A stretch of DNA of 64,000 nucleotides from positions 59,815,442 through 59,879,441 of the forward strand of contig JAVMKO010000005.1 in assembly GCA_032164245.1 (NCBI GenBank), read 5' to 3'. Shown one piece after another: positions 1 to 11,144 of the stretch. The DNA is from Sternotherus odoratus. Its lineage: Eukaryota > Chordata > Testudines > Kinosternidae. The position numbers and the translations under genes are program-made. The notes under the pieces were generated by a model. The model was given only the letters and a program-made list of their open reading frames with translations, did not search any database and was not told the DNA's origin. Numbering within the stretch: the stretch's first letter is position 1; each line of letters opens with the position of its first letter.

Positions 1-1617
1 ATTCACCTAATACAAGTACTGTACTGTAATCTCTTTATCATGAAAGTTGAACTTACAAATGCAGAATTATGTACCAAAAAAAAATTGCATTCAAAAATAA
101 AACAATGTAAAACTTTAGTGCCTACAAGTTCACTCAGTCATATTTCTAGTCATTCAATCACTCAAACAAACAAGTTTCTTACCATTTGAATGAGATAATG
201 TTGTCTGCTTCTTGTTTGTAATGTCATCTGAAAGTGAGAATAGATGTTTGCCTGGCACTGTGGTAGCCGGTGTTGTAAAATATTTATGTGCCAGATGCAC
301 TTAAGATTTGTATGTCTCTTCATGCTTCAACCACCATTCCAGAGCATACATCCATACCAGTGGTGAGCAACCTGCGGCCCGTCAGAGCAAGCCACCAGAC
401 TGTTTACCATTTGTTTACAAGCCTTCAATTCTTCCCACAGCTCCCATTGGTCGGGAATGGCGAACCGCGGCCGCTGGAAGCTGCGGGCAGCCGTGCAAAT
501 GTAAACAAACAGGCTGGCAGCCCACCAACCGCTTGCCCTGATGGGCCGCAGGTTGCCTACCACTGGTCCATACTGACAGATGACAGATTCTGCTCGATGA
601 CAATCCAAAGCAGAGCAGACCGACACACATTCATTTTCATTCTCTGAGTCAGATGCCACCAGCAGGTTTATTTTCTTTTTTTGGTGGTTCAGGTTCTGTT
701 GCTCTTTTAAGACTTCTGAAAGCATGTTCCACACCTCATTCTTCTCAGATTTAGGACGGATTCTTAAACGTTGGGTCCAGTGCTGTAGCTATTTTTAGAA
801 ATCTCACATTTGCACCTTCTTTGCATTTTGTCAAATCTGCTGTGAAAGAATTCTTAAAACAAACATGTCCTTGGTCATCATCCGAGATCACTATAACATG
901 AAATATATGGAAACCTGAGGGTAAAACAGAACAGGAGACATACAATTCTCCCTCAAAGAGTTCAGTCACAAAATTAATTAATGCATTGTTTTTCTTAACA
1001 AGCATTATCAACATGGAAGCATGTCCTCTGGAATAATGGCTGAAGTACGAAGGGGCCTACGAACATTTAGCATATATGGCATGTAAATACCTTGCAATGC
1101 CAGCTACAAAAGTGCCATCCGAATGCCTGATCTCATTTTCACATGACATTGTAAATAAGAATCAGGCAGCAGTTTCCCCCCAAGATGTAAACAAACTTGT
1201 TTGTGTTAGCAACTGGCTGAACAAGAAGTAGAAATGAGTGGAATAGTAGGCTCTAAAGTTTTACATAGTTTTGTTTATATAAAAAAACCTACTTTTGTAA
1301 GTTACTTTCACAATAAAGAGATTGCATTACAGTACTTGTATGAGGTGAACTGAAAAATACTATTTCTTGTTTATCATTTTTATAGTGCAAATATTTGCAA
1401 TCAAATATAATAATATAAAGTTAGCACTGTACACTTTGTATTCTGTGTTGCAATAGAAATAAATCTATTTGAAAATGTAGAAAAGCATCCAAAATTTTTT
1501 AATAAATTTCAGATGGTATTCTATTAACAGCGTGATTAATCACAATTAATTTTTTTAATAATGATTAATTTTTTGAGTTAATCGCATGAGTTAACTGTAA
1601 TTAATCAACAGCCCTAA
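1..1617 (-). mobile_element. Decayed hAT-like DNA transposon with long inverted arms (truncated by the window edge)
   Basis: Positions 1-58 are an imperfect inverted repeat of about 1297-1352, and the likeness continues inward for some 300 bases on each side. The + strand from 1015 reads as a decayed hAT C-terminal dimerisation region, with 'ACPLE' followed by a stop where the first W of the family's WW motif is expected, and ends in 'NWLNKK' before a stop near 1231. The left arm carries the same region on the - strand. Between the arms, - strand reading frames at 574-734 and 751-1014 look like interior transposase fragments. A tail rich in TTAATT follows the right arm to 'cagccctaa' near 1617 and is probably the outer terminal repeat. 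The matching left tail lies outside the window. Stops and frame breaks make it non-functional. The hAT assignment rests on the dimerisation region and on family recall. Confidence 0.72.
358..565. mobile_element. 208-bp MITE nested in the hAT-like element
   Basis: The left end 'cagtggtgagcaacctgcgg' and the right end 'ccgcaggttgcctaccactg' are inverted repeats with one mismatch. The flanking 8-mers 'atccatac' (350-357) and 'gtccatac' (566-573) match at 7 of 8 positions, as expected for an 8-bp hAT-type target-site duplication. The insertion interrupts the - strand transposase-derived sequence of the larger element, so it is the later event. Confidence 0.85.
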
Positions 1618-2973
1618 CTAATATGTAAGGAAACATTCAGGCCAGTTTAAACTCAAAATGAGGCAGAGAGTTTGTCATTAAAAAGAACTGCACTAAATTT
1701 TGCCAATAAAATTTTACCAAATGATTATAGCAGAAGTTCTAAAATATATAGAAGAATTCATATCAATGAGACAATTTACATGATTTTTTGAACTAGTAGA
1801 TTTTCTCATAGATAAGTAATGATTATATTCAATATAAAATTGTAGAAACTGAGTTATTCTAATTAAGTTATAACAAATGTACATACAGATGACATCATAT
1901 TCCTTACAGCTAAGCCCTGAACACGCTGCTTGCACCTCTTATTATAGAGGGCTTGTGAAATGGCTTTTCGTGATTGTACGTCTAACTTACTGGTTAGGAC
2001 TTACCCTCCCCTTACTAGTCTCTCTTAGTGCACCCCATCAGATGTCAGGCCTCATGTCCTTGGCTCTCCTTGGATGGAATTCACAAATCTCCTACTCTTA
2101 TGCCAGGCCGTGGGCTACAGTATCCTGTGTATTAACTGTATTTACCCAGGAGATCTGACAAAATTTGGCACCTGTGGTTCTTCCTTCTGGGAGTCTGTGA
2201 TTAGTGTGAAATGTAGTGACCAGATAACCTTTTAAAAAGGTTTAATAGTAGGAATAAAGCATTTAGAGAATTTTGAAACAACAATCAACCAACATGCATA
2301 TCTATCTTATTTAAATCCTATAATCCTAGCTTCTTCAGATATCCCAGCAGGTGCCTGTGTCAGTCTGGTTTCTCCCAACAATTCTCCAACTACCACTTCT
2401 TGAGAAATCTTTTTTAACCTGTTATAGTCCTTTGTGATCCCAGGCCTTGGCCCTCCCTGCTTGTCAAAGCCAGTTCTGTATGATGGATGGAATCAGGAGG
2501 TAGAATATTCAAAGTTAATAGTTTGGGTATTGTCTCTCAACAACACAAGTGTTTTTCCAAGGGATGGCTTATCTTTATCCATTCAGTTTTCTTTCTGCTT
2601 GTTTTTCTTATAGCACGCTATTACACTAAACCAATGTACAGTATTCATACAGTAAACTTCCCAATAAGCTGGTCAACATAGCATATAGCATTCATAAATT
2701 ATCACACAACTGCTCCACTGGAGTTTTGAGCACAGTCTAGGTTTAGCAAGCCAGTCAATTGACCAGTCAAATAATGCCAATTGATCGCAAATATTTCAAA
2801 TATCCTAGCAAGAATGATCTGATGTAAGTGGCAGCCTACATTTTTGATTGCATCATAGTGCCATTCTTTCATTTTTTAGAAGTGAATTTCATCATGTTTC
2901 ACATTTTTCCTGAATTAAAATAACTTGGCGATTAAGTAACCTGTTTTTTGTAGTTAGGCATATCTATCTAAGA
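1618..2973. other. Intergenic stretch, nothing recognised
   Basis: AT-rich single-copy-looking DNA. Short open frames, such as 93 codons at 1877-2158, have no recognisable domain and are compatible with chance. Confidence 0.5.
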
Positions 2974-3172
2974 CATTGGTTCTCAAGCAAAGGGGGCATG
3001 CCCAACTTTCTAGGGGAGTACCAAATTTGAGCGAGTTGCATTGTGACCCACACAAGGTCACAATGCCACTAAATTTGGCCAGGCTGCCTAGCCAAATTTT
3101 TTATCGGGAACTCCACATTTTTAAAAATGCCAAGTTGGGATGTGATTAAAACAAAACAAGACTGAGAACCTG
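2974..3172. mobile_element. Degraded hAT-type MITE
   Basis: It starts 'cattggttctcaagc' and ends 'gactgagaacctg', an imperfect inverted pair of the CAGTGGTTCTCA class. The flanking 8-mers 'atctaaga' and 'atttaagg' match at 6 of 8 positions, consistent with an old target-site duplication. Confidence 0.7.
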
Positions 3173-4259
3173 ATTTAAGGCTAAGTCTAACTGTTTTGTT
3201 ACTGCTCTAATAAATTAGAGCTTTAAAATATGTGATTATTCTTTATATTTAACCAGTCAAATGCTCAACTCTAGCAGAGTCATAATCAGTGGTGAAAAAC
3301 TTCTGGCCTGTGCTCCCATTCTGGGGGGCCAGTGAAGAGACACGTGTGCATAATCATATACAGCTGCAAAATGTTGGCTCATTATTTATTCTACGAGGCA
3401 TCCTTACATGATGTTCATAACACACAAAGAAAACAAATCATTGCAACTTAGTGAATCAACCCACAATTCCTCCAAGTACCACTAAAGCCTAATGGTGCTA
3501 GCAGTTAGGGAAGAAGAAAAAAATGTCTTTAATGGCTAGCTACATTTCCCAGAATTAAAGGTTGAATTACACTGTAGGTTTTTACCAGTCATAAGTAATG
3601 ACTGCCACACATGTTGATTTTATACAAAAATAAATACATTTGTCATGTGTAGAGTGGTAAATTTGCAGAATTTATGAATGTGTAATTGCACTGCAGCAGT
3701 TAATGAGAAAATTGAAGGCTTTAGCAGGAAGGGACACTTTGATACAACACATGGTACTGGAGAAGGAGCAGCAGGTGGTCTGAGTTTTTAGCAGTTGGCT
3801 AAAGTTCTATCATAGCCAAGCTCATCAATCCAATGGTGGGGTCTCCTCTGCTCTGCAACTTCTGGAAATAAGACAAAATGTAAAAGCATTTTACCTCTGC
3901 CTTGTTCATGTTACATTTCGGATAAGCAAATAAACCCTTATGGTTTGTTTTTATTTAAGAAGATGGTAGAAGGTTGGGAGGTGAATTTCTAAATCAATTT
4001 AACATGGTATTACTAAAATTCAACCCCTAGTATTTGGGGGAGGGGGAGCAGGTGATGTCACCACCAGTTAACAATCAAGTGGTAGATCAGTCTTCTGTTC
4101 CGTTTTTTCATTATAACTCCAGCTTTCAAGTTTAGTATATATGTGCACGAGGCTATTATTACAATATTAGAGGAAAACTAGTTTGTGTGAATTTCAAATG
4201 GCACCAGTCAACCTGTAAGGAGTAAGCAGTTCTGACTATCTCCAAAGTTCCTGCAGGCG
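3173..4259. other. Intergenic stretch upstream of EXOSC3
   Basis: No conserved coding segment, RNA gene or mobile element was recognised here. It leads into the CpG-rich promoter region. Confidence 0.5.
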
Positions 4260-5110
4260 TACAGGGGCTGGTCCTGCGATGGGGTGCACAGGGAGAGACC
4301 CCACCCCCGATTGCACAGTTTCAGGGGGAGGGGGGGGAGGACACTTCGTGCCTCGCAGCACAGAGGTGACACAGGCAGGGCCCGGCCCTTCGGCTGCACC
4401 AGCCCAACGCTCCAGGCCCCCCCCGGCACCGGTACTGACACCCGCCGCCATGGAAGGAGCCGCAGCGACAGGCCGAGACCCCCGCGCACCCCCACCCCGT
4501 CTAGGACAATTCGGCGAGACAGACCCCCGCTCTTCTCCCCCACAGCATCACTGCGCCTGCGCCGCCGATCCCGCACCAACGTAAGCCCCAGTCGCCGGGC
4601 AAAGACTAACTCTGCGCCTGCGCACGGACGTGAAACACTCCGCCCCGCGCACACTTTCCTGCGTCACTATACGGCGCACGCGTGCTAGGCTCGAGGAAGC
4701 TGGCCGGCCCGAGGACGGGTGTGACCCTGCCCATGGCGGAGGATGGGGCCCTGCCCGCCGCGGAGCGCGTGGGGCAGGTGGTGCTGCCGGGGGACGTGCT
4801 GCTGCTGCCCGCGCACCCCGAGGCGGATGGGGAGCGGTTGTGTCTGGGCCCGGGCGCCGCCCTGCCGGGCCGGTTGGTTTGCGGGCCGGGCCTGAGGAGC
4901 TGCGGGGCCGGGCTGCTGGTCACCAAGTGCGGGCTGCTGCGCCACCGCTCGCCGGGCGGGGCCGGAGGCGGCTCGGGCGGGGCCTACTGGGTGGACTCCC
5001 AGCAGAAGCGGGTGAGAGCTCCGGAGCTGGCGGGGCGGGCTCCGTGTGGCTCTGCGGCCGGAGCGCCTGGGCAGAAGCCCGGGTGAGCCTGCCCGAAGCT
5101 CGCCCTTGCT
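4260..5110 (+). promoter_or_regulatory. EXOSC3: CpG-island promoter of EXOSC3
   Basis: GC content and CpG density rise sharply here and fall again in intron 1. Two near matches to the palindromic NRF-1 site occur, 'ctgcgcctgcgcc' at 4551 and 'ctgcgcctgcgca' at 4612, plus a CRE-like 'tgcgtca' at 4660-4666. No TATA box sits at the usual distance from the start codon. This architecture is typical of housekeeping genes. Long open frames on both strands in this block (for example 4208-4654 on the - strand) follow from high GC and are not called genes. A divergent noncoding transcript is possible but not shown. Confidence 0.8.
4733..5011 (+). CDS. EXOSC3: EXOSC3 coding exon 1
   Basis: 93 codons, phase 0 end, ending 'WVDSQQKR'. 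The donor is 'cgg|gtgaga'. It lies wholly within the CpG island and is very GC-rich compared with the later exons. Confidence 0.96.
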
Positions 5111-8100
5111 GGGTTGGTCCCTCTTTCCCTTCCCCTCGCCCCCACTTTCCTGGAGCTGCAGCTGGCGTCCTCGTTGAAGCTCTGAATGAAGGGTGCCGCA
5201 GCGAACTTTAAAGTGACAGAACCGGAGTGGAAACCCCTTTCATCTGCTTTTCTTGAGAATTGCGGGGCTGCAGCCAACGTCTGGTGTCCATTTAGTTCCC
5301 GTCCTTACACACTTTACTACTATACTATTCCACTAGTCAATGGCGGGATTGACTAAAATCTGTTTGAGGCTGCTAATAATCCCCGATTTGAAGGCTAGTG
5401 TGGCAAAGCGATCAGTCTTTGTAAAGAGTGATACACGCTATTACTTTGTTGCGCGGGGGTCACCCACAACTGTGTTTTTGTAATAAACTAATCCTGCCAA
5501 CACTCTCTACAGTTGTACATCCAACAGTGTACAGAAGTTGCTGCTCTAGGGCCTCATAAGGCGTCGGGCAGTATTTTACCACTGATGTGGTTACGAAAAT
5601 GGGAGTGCTACTGTATACAGTATACTCCTACCTGGTTCTTGCCTACTTATCTATACCGGCCCCAGGACACTTCCACTGCTTGCATCTGACGAAGTGGATA
5701 TTAGCCCATAAAAGCTTATGCTTCAATACTTTAGTTAATCTTTAAGGTGCCACAGGACTCTTTGTTACCACTGTATACAGCGTTTTTCTGCCATTTGCTG
5801 CATTTAGCAAACCAGCTGGATATATGTTGGGTTGAGTGTTGCAACTGGTAGTTGAGGTCGCTGGTAACACTGGTAAAAATCCACTGTTACCAGCAACAGT
5901 GTAAGATTTTTTTGCTCTTTGTGCCAAAAGTGTGGGACTCCTCCCCAGCATCTAAGCTTACTCAGAAGACTTAACCATAACTTCACCTGGAAAGAAGGGG
6001 GTTGAAAAGGTTGAAAATAACCTCACGGTGCATGCAGCAACTGATGGGACATTATGCAATAGCTGGCCAAATTTTCTCATAATAAACTTCTGTTAAGCAA
6101 AGTTGCTAGTTACAGAAATGGAAACATAGCCATAGGCTGAAAAGTTCCTGTGTGGCCTCAAACTGTTACTGGTGAAGCTGACTGTGACCCTAATTGGTTG
6201 CAGACTCTCAGTTCTAGCAGTAATGTGAAGGGCCCTCCTAAAAGAGAAACCATGCAAACATTGACCAATGTAATGTTTTTTCTCATTCTGCTGCCGTACT
6301 GAAATAGTATCTTTCTGATGTGTAAATTGTTGTAGTAACCTTAATGGAGAGTTAATACTGAAATTTAATGAAGTTTTAAGTGGCACTACTGATTATTTCT
6401 CTAGTCATCATGTTAACAGAAATTTGTAGATACAATAGAAGTTAAATGAAGATCATTACTTCTAATCTATCCCCTGTTACTGTAGGGTTCGGGTTGTTTG
6501 TTAATATATTTACCAATGTCTTGTCCAATTTTAAATGTTCCTTGTGAATTTGCTGTCACTTCCTCTTGGAGAGAGAGAGAGAGAGAATCAGGATGTCTTT
6601 CTGCACTTTTTTTTGTAGTCCTAATTTTATAGTGTTACTGTAAGTCAGTAAAGAAAACAAGGAATACTTGTGGCACCTTAGACCTGTAAGGCAGTGATTC
6701 TCAACTCTGGTCCACTGCTTGTTCAGGGAAAGCCCCTGGTGCGATGGGCCGGTTTGTATACCTGCCGCTTCTGCAGGTTCAGCCGATCGTGGCTCCCACA
6801 ACCCACCCATTCCCTCAATGGGCCAGCTAGCATGATCTTAAAGCAACAATTAACTTGAGCTAGAGATCTGTGTGTGGATGGAAGTCAAGTTAAATAACAC
6901 TTGACCTAACTGCTGTGAAGATGCCCCTTTAGGTATGTCTCCACTACAGCTGGGAGTGTGCTTCCCAGTGCAGATAGATAGGTGTACTAGCTCAAGCTAA
7001 TGCATTAAAAATAGAAGTGTGCCAGCAGCTAGCCTCCTGAATACATACCAACAGTGTCTGGTATTATTGCACTCCGGTGGCTAACCTGTGCCACTGGGGC
7101 CACACTGCTATTTTTAGCATACTAGCTCGAGCAAAGCTAGCATATGTATTTCTGCTCACATTGGGAATTATACTTGTAGTTGCACTGTAAATTTACCCTT
7201 ATTTATAAAGACTGTGAAGCCTTAGTTGTGCAAATGCACATGCTTCACTTTTTCATGAATAATCCTGTTGAAGCAAATAGACCTACCTATATGTGTAAAT
7301 ACTTTCACTGGGTTCTGTGCCTTCTAAAAATAGAAGTTCATTTTGATGCTGTATCAAGATTTTTTTAGCAACTTTTTTATTTTGCAAATAAGTTTGATCA
7401 CTCAGCTTCTTTGTACACAATGCTTATGTGTATGTATGTGTGTGCATATACATGTAAAAAGATATATTTATTAAACATGTCTTTGTTTTCATTTTCAGTA
7501 TGTTCCAGTGAAGGGAGATCATGTGATAGGCATAGTGACTATCAAGGCAGGTGACATATTCAAAGTGGATGTTGGTGGAAGTGAGCAAGCTTCTTTATCC
7601 TACTTGGCATTTGAAGGTGCAACCAAAAGAAACAGACCAAATGTGCAGGTAATGTTCTTGTTATATATATTAAAACATTTCAAGTATGTTTTCACTTTCT
7701 TGCAAAGTAGCAATTTAAAATTTACTCAAAAATATTAGTCGATATCCTTTAGTCATATCTTGTTCTGATATATGATAGATTTTCCATGACATGTACAAAC
7801 TTCTGTCTGTAGTGGCTCTATTCCCTTCCCTTTTTCCTAGGCTTTTTTGTTGGGCTCTGGCAGAGGAAGTCAGTTACAGATCCGGGATTTTCTTCTTTTG
7901 ATCAGTGACTGTCACAGCAATAGGTGCCAGACTTTGTCATTCGTTGTACAGAGGGTGTGCTGATGTATCTGCTCATAATATCATGGGCAGAAGATGGCAG
8001 TTCTGTGGTGGAGTAGCCCTTCAGAGAAGCAGTCTGAGAATATTTAGGGTTAAAATTCACATTTATAAAACAGGCTCTTATGAAATGTGACTGTCACGCT

Positions 8101-10886
8101 GTCTGGAGTAGCACCCAACTGTGAGTGCCTACTTCAGGGCAGACTGTCAAACAGGGTTGACCTCCCTTCTTCCCCAAACCTGGTGATGTGTTTATATAAT
8201 TAGATTTCACCATGCCAGTAGCAAATGTAAACACCTGGATCACTGCAGCAGTCTTGCCAGGGAAGCACAGACATTGACACCACCTCCATGGGTGCTGCAG
8301 GATGGGAGCAGGGAAAAATTAGCAGGAGCTCTGCTCCCACCCCCTCCTTTTTCCCCAAGTATGGCATCCCTGCTCCTCCCCGCACTTCCCATCCGTAGCC
8401 TAACAGCTGTTTGGAAGCACCTAGGACTTTCCGGGGGGTGGAGGGGGTGAGGATTGGGCATGTGGTGCCCTTGAGGGAGGAGGCGGCAAATAAGTGGGGT
8501 GGGAGGGGACTTAAGGGGGGTGAGTGTGGTGCCGGGGTGGGCGGGGAAGGGGAGTCAAGCACTTACGGGGCAGAGAGGAAGTCAGTGCCTAGGGGATCAC
8601 ACATTCCCTTTAGACTCTCCAGTCTATCTTGCCACCCAGACATGCTGGACTAATGGTCACTTACGCCAAAAGTCACTTCATGTTCAAGTTGCTTTGTTGC
8701 TTTCAGTCCAAGAGGAATTTACCCCAGATAATTTGGTACCTTAGATCTTATAGTTAAGACAATGCCTGTAGCCAATGCTGTAATAAACTGTCTAAAAATA
8801 AAAATAAATGAGTTACTTACAGGTTAAAGCAAGCAAGCATGTACATGTAAATGAGTTACAACCTAAATCTGCGGTTCTCAAACCGGGGGTTGCAACCCCA
8901 CCCCCCACCCCCCCCGGGGGTCACCGCCCATTCCAGGGGGGTTGCAAGGAAAAATCTCTATGCTACAGAGTTCCTTTTGCAACTGTTGAGGTCTTCAGGA
9001 ATCCTATATAACTGTACCAAGGAGTAGGTCTATAATAGGAGCTAACACCTGTAGCATCCACAAGACTGACTGCACTAGAAGAATGGATAAATGTTGAAGA
9101 ATAAATAAAGATTACTTATATAGCTCATTCTACTGTTGCATAACTGTATTTTTGTAAAGAATCTAGGGACGAGTTCAACCAAAAAGATATACAGACATGA
9201 TACCATTTCTCTGAACATTTCCCATCACTTGTCTTAGGTTGGAGATCTTATTTATGGTCAGTTCATTGTAGCCAATAAAGACATGGAACCAGAGATGGTC
9301 TGTATAGACAGTAGTGGAAGAGCGAATGGAATGGGAGTAATTGGACATGAAGGACTGATGTTTAAGGTTTCTTTAGGTCTAATAAGAAAGTAAGTATTAC
9401 AGTTCTTAACTTTCCAGGAATGAGAGAGAAGCTGAATTTTTTGTCTTTTTTTTTTTTTAGTTTCACTCATCTGTCACTGCTATCTTGATGAAAACTCGTA
9501 TGCACCCTAATATTTAATGCTGTAGCACTAGATGTCCATAATCAGCAGACCTGAGCAGCATGACAACTGGAGTAACAGATGTGGGCATGTATTGTCAACA
9601 TTCTTGCCTAACAAAACTTATTTCATCTTTGTGGTCCTAAATTTGTAATCAGCAAAAAATATAATATAGTATAAAGAAAGGGGAAATGAATGACAAAATA
9701 CAATAAATAGAAACCAACCGATGTCACAGAACTAAAATTGCTCCTCTCTCTGTCTCTCAATTACAAACTGGCATCTTAAATTAATAAGCCTCTGGTATGT
9801 TTGCTGCTTCCTTGAGAAGCTGCACTCTAACCATATTCTACTGTAGACTTTATGTTTTAACTTTATTACGTGGTAGTGCATTGAAGTAGAATTTCTTTTC
9901 TACTTGATCTTGTTGCTACATTATTTAGAAAATATTGTGAACCCAATCCATCAGAACTAGATTTTGTTGTCTATGGAGGCTAATCATAAATTTGCTATGT
10001 ACATATTTCCATCTTCAGTGGTAGGGCAGAATCTGTTCATAGCAGTTGGTCTGAGAATGACAGTTCCTTGAACACAGCCTTCAGTGGCAATCTCAAGTAT
10101 CTGTTAGAAGTTTTTCTTCCAAAGAGAACCAAGAAAAGGACTGGGAAGAAACTAAACAAAATAATTCAGTTTCCTCTGGCCAAAAGCTATGCAGGGGATG
10201 AGGGAAGGAAGGGGAAATAGCAAAAAAAAAAACAAAACAAAAAAAAACCCTCTGTTGTTTAAAGATTTTTAATTAGCACTTCTTTCCCAAACAGTCTGGA
10301 TGAGCTGTTCCAGGTTAGAATAAATCCTATTTACTGTTCAGTCGCAAATGAGAAGCTAAAAATCAACTTAATCAAATCTGTTCACAAACACTAGACTGTC
10401 ATCATTGATTGTTGCATGGTGTCACTGCAGGATCCATTTTTTTAAAAGATGCTTTTAAATTTAATCTTAATTCTTAATTTCCAAGAAATTCAAAATGTTA
10501 AGTTATATTATAATAAAGTTTGAATTTGTGCTTTCAGCTCAACTCAGCCTTAACTATTGAAGTTGCTACAGATGCTGTCATACTACTGGTGGTATTAGCA
10601 GTGGTCCTGTTATTGACTAGCAACACTGAAATGTATTTTACACAATCATTTCTTTTTCTGACATCCCTTTCATTTTGTTTCCAGGCTTTTAGCTCCCAAC
10701 TGTGAAATCATTCAGGAATTAGGACAACTCTACCCTTTTGAGATAGTGTTGGGAATGAATGGAAGAATATGGGTAAAGGCAAAAACAATTCATCAGACTT
10801 TAATTGTGGCAAATATCTTGGAAGCCTGTGAGCACATGACAGCAGAACAAAGAACACAAGCATTTGCCAAACTATCAGAGAGATGA
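4733..10886 (+). CDS. EXOSC3: Exosome complex component RRP40 (EXOSC3), four coding exons
   Basis: The joined exons 4733-5011, 7499-7648, 9238-9389 and 10685-10886 encode 260 residues. All junctions are GT-AG and phases agree. The protein is a cap subunit of the RNA exosome, the 3'-to-5' RNA processing and decay machine of nucleus and cytoplasm. Residues 1-93 form the N-terminal domain ('GQVVLPGD' near 14-21), about 94-170 the S1 RNA-binding domain, and about 190-255 the KH domain ('[11 protein letters not shown]' near 217-227). Human RRP40 is 275 residues as I recall it, and the deficit lies in the variable N-terminus. With that offset of 15, Y94, D117 and W223 correspond to human Y109, D132 and W238, positions associated with pontocerebellar hypoplasia, and all are unchanged. 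The start at 4733 is chosen because it gives the family N-terminus MAE; an in-frame upstream ATG at 4682 would add unrelated residues. Introns are about 2.5, 1.6 and 1.3 kb and hold repeats. Confidence 0.97.
5681..5766 (-). repeat. SINE-like repeat fragment in EXOSC3 intron 1
   Basis: Contains 'catctgacgaagtgg', 'agcccataaaagcttatg' and 'aaggtgccacaggactc', antisense to the better-preserved copy at 47844-47966. I associate the family with turtles but do not assign a formal name. Confidence 0.7.
6650..6690 (+). repeat. Short fragment of a SINE-like repeat
   Basis: The 'acttgtggcacctta' segment matches the middle of the repeat family at 47844-47966, here in + orientation and heavily truncated. 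A (GA)n microsatellite lies upstream at about 6570-6586. Confidence 0.5.
6692..6828. mobile_element. hAT-type MITE remnant
   Basis: Starts 'cagtgattctcaac', the CAGTGGTTCTCAA terminal type seen elsewhere in the window, followed by a GC-rich interior. The right end was not found, so that border is approximate. Confidence 0.55.
6932..7198. mobile_element. Degraded palindromic MITE (GGTATGTCTACACT type)
   Basis: Starts 'ggtatgtctccactacagc' and has an internally symmetric layout: 'ctagctcaagctaa' and 'attaaaaatag' on the left are mirrored by 'ctatttttagc' and 'ctagctcgagcaaagctagc' on the right. The right end is decayed. I infer a Harbinger-like origin from the palindromic layout and ends. Confidence 0.6.
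7499..7648 (+). CDS. EXOSC3: EXOSC3 coding exon 2
   Basis: 50 codons beginning [11 protein letters not shown] after the acceptor 'tttcag'. It carries the first half of the S1 domain, including 'FKVDVGG', and ends 'NRPNVQ' at the donor 'cag|gtaatg'. Confidence 0.97.
8870..8952. mobile_element. hAT-type MITE fragment in EXOSC3 intron 2
   Basis: Contains 'gcggttctcaaacc' followed by 'gggggtt' and C-rich then G-rich runs, resembling the ends of the MITEs at 18524-18965 and 41502-41728. No second terminus was identified. Confidence 0.5.
9238..9389 (+). CDS. EXOSC3: EXOSC3 coding exon 3
   Basis: 152 nt starting 'VGDLIYGQF' after the acceptor 'gtcttag'. It completes the S1 domain ('[11 protein letters not shown]') and ends inside the codon for K194 at the donor 'aa|gtaagt'. 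Confidence 0.97.
10685..10886 (+). CDS. EXOSC3: EXOSC3 coding exon 4 with stop
   Basis: 202 nt after the acceptor 'tttccag', completing K194 and then reading '[13 protein letters not shown]'. It carries the KH domain and ends 'FAKLSER' at TGA 10884-10886. Confidence 0.97.
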
Positions 10887-11144
10887 TGTAAAGAAAACCT
10901 CTTGGGTTCATTTCAGTTTTTGCAAAGATTGTAATATTTTTGTATTCAGATATATATTAATTATTTTTTAAACTTTGCATCTCCCCTATTTGTTGGGGTT
11001 TTTTTTTTTTTACCCCCTAGTCTCTCTTTCCTGATCCCTCAATCTGTTTAGGCTTCCGCATTCAAGCATTCTCCTCACTTTCTTAGCAGCAGTGTTTGAT
11101 TATTATGAAACAAATAGAGATCTCTTTAAGTCTCTCACAATAAA
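10887..11144 (+). promoter_or_regulatory. EXOSC3: EXOSC3 3' UTR and candidate poly(A) signal
   Basis: An AATAAA hexamer lies at 11139-11144, about 255 bases past the stop. It is the first canonical signal downstream, so a short 3' UTR is likely. No transcript evidence is available. Confidence 0.6.

Noticed and set aside
4208..5277. Several frames of 70-193 codons around the EXOSC3 promoter
   Set aside because: They overlap in multiple frames in a CpG island. Only the frame that gives the RRP40 N-terminus is supported.
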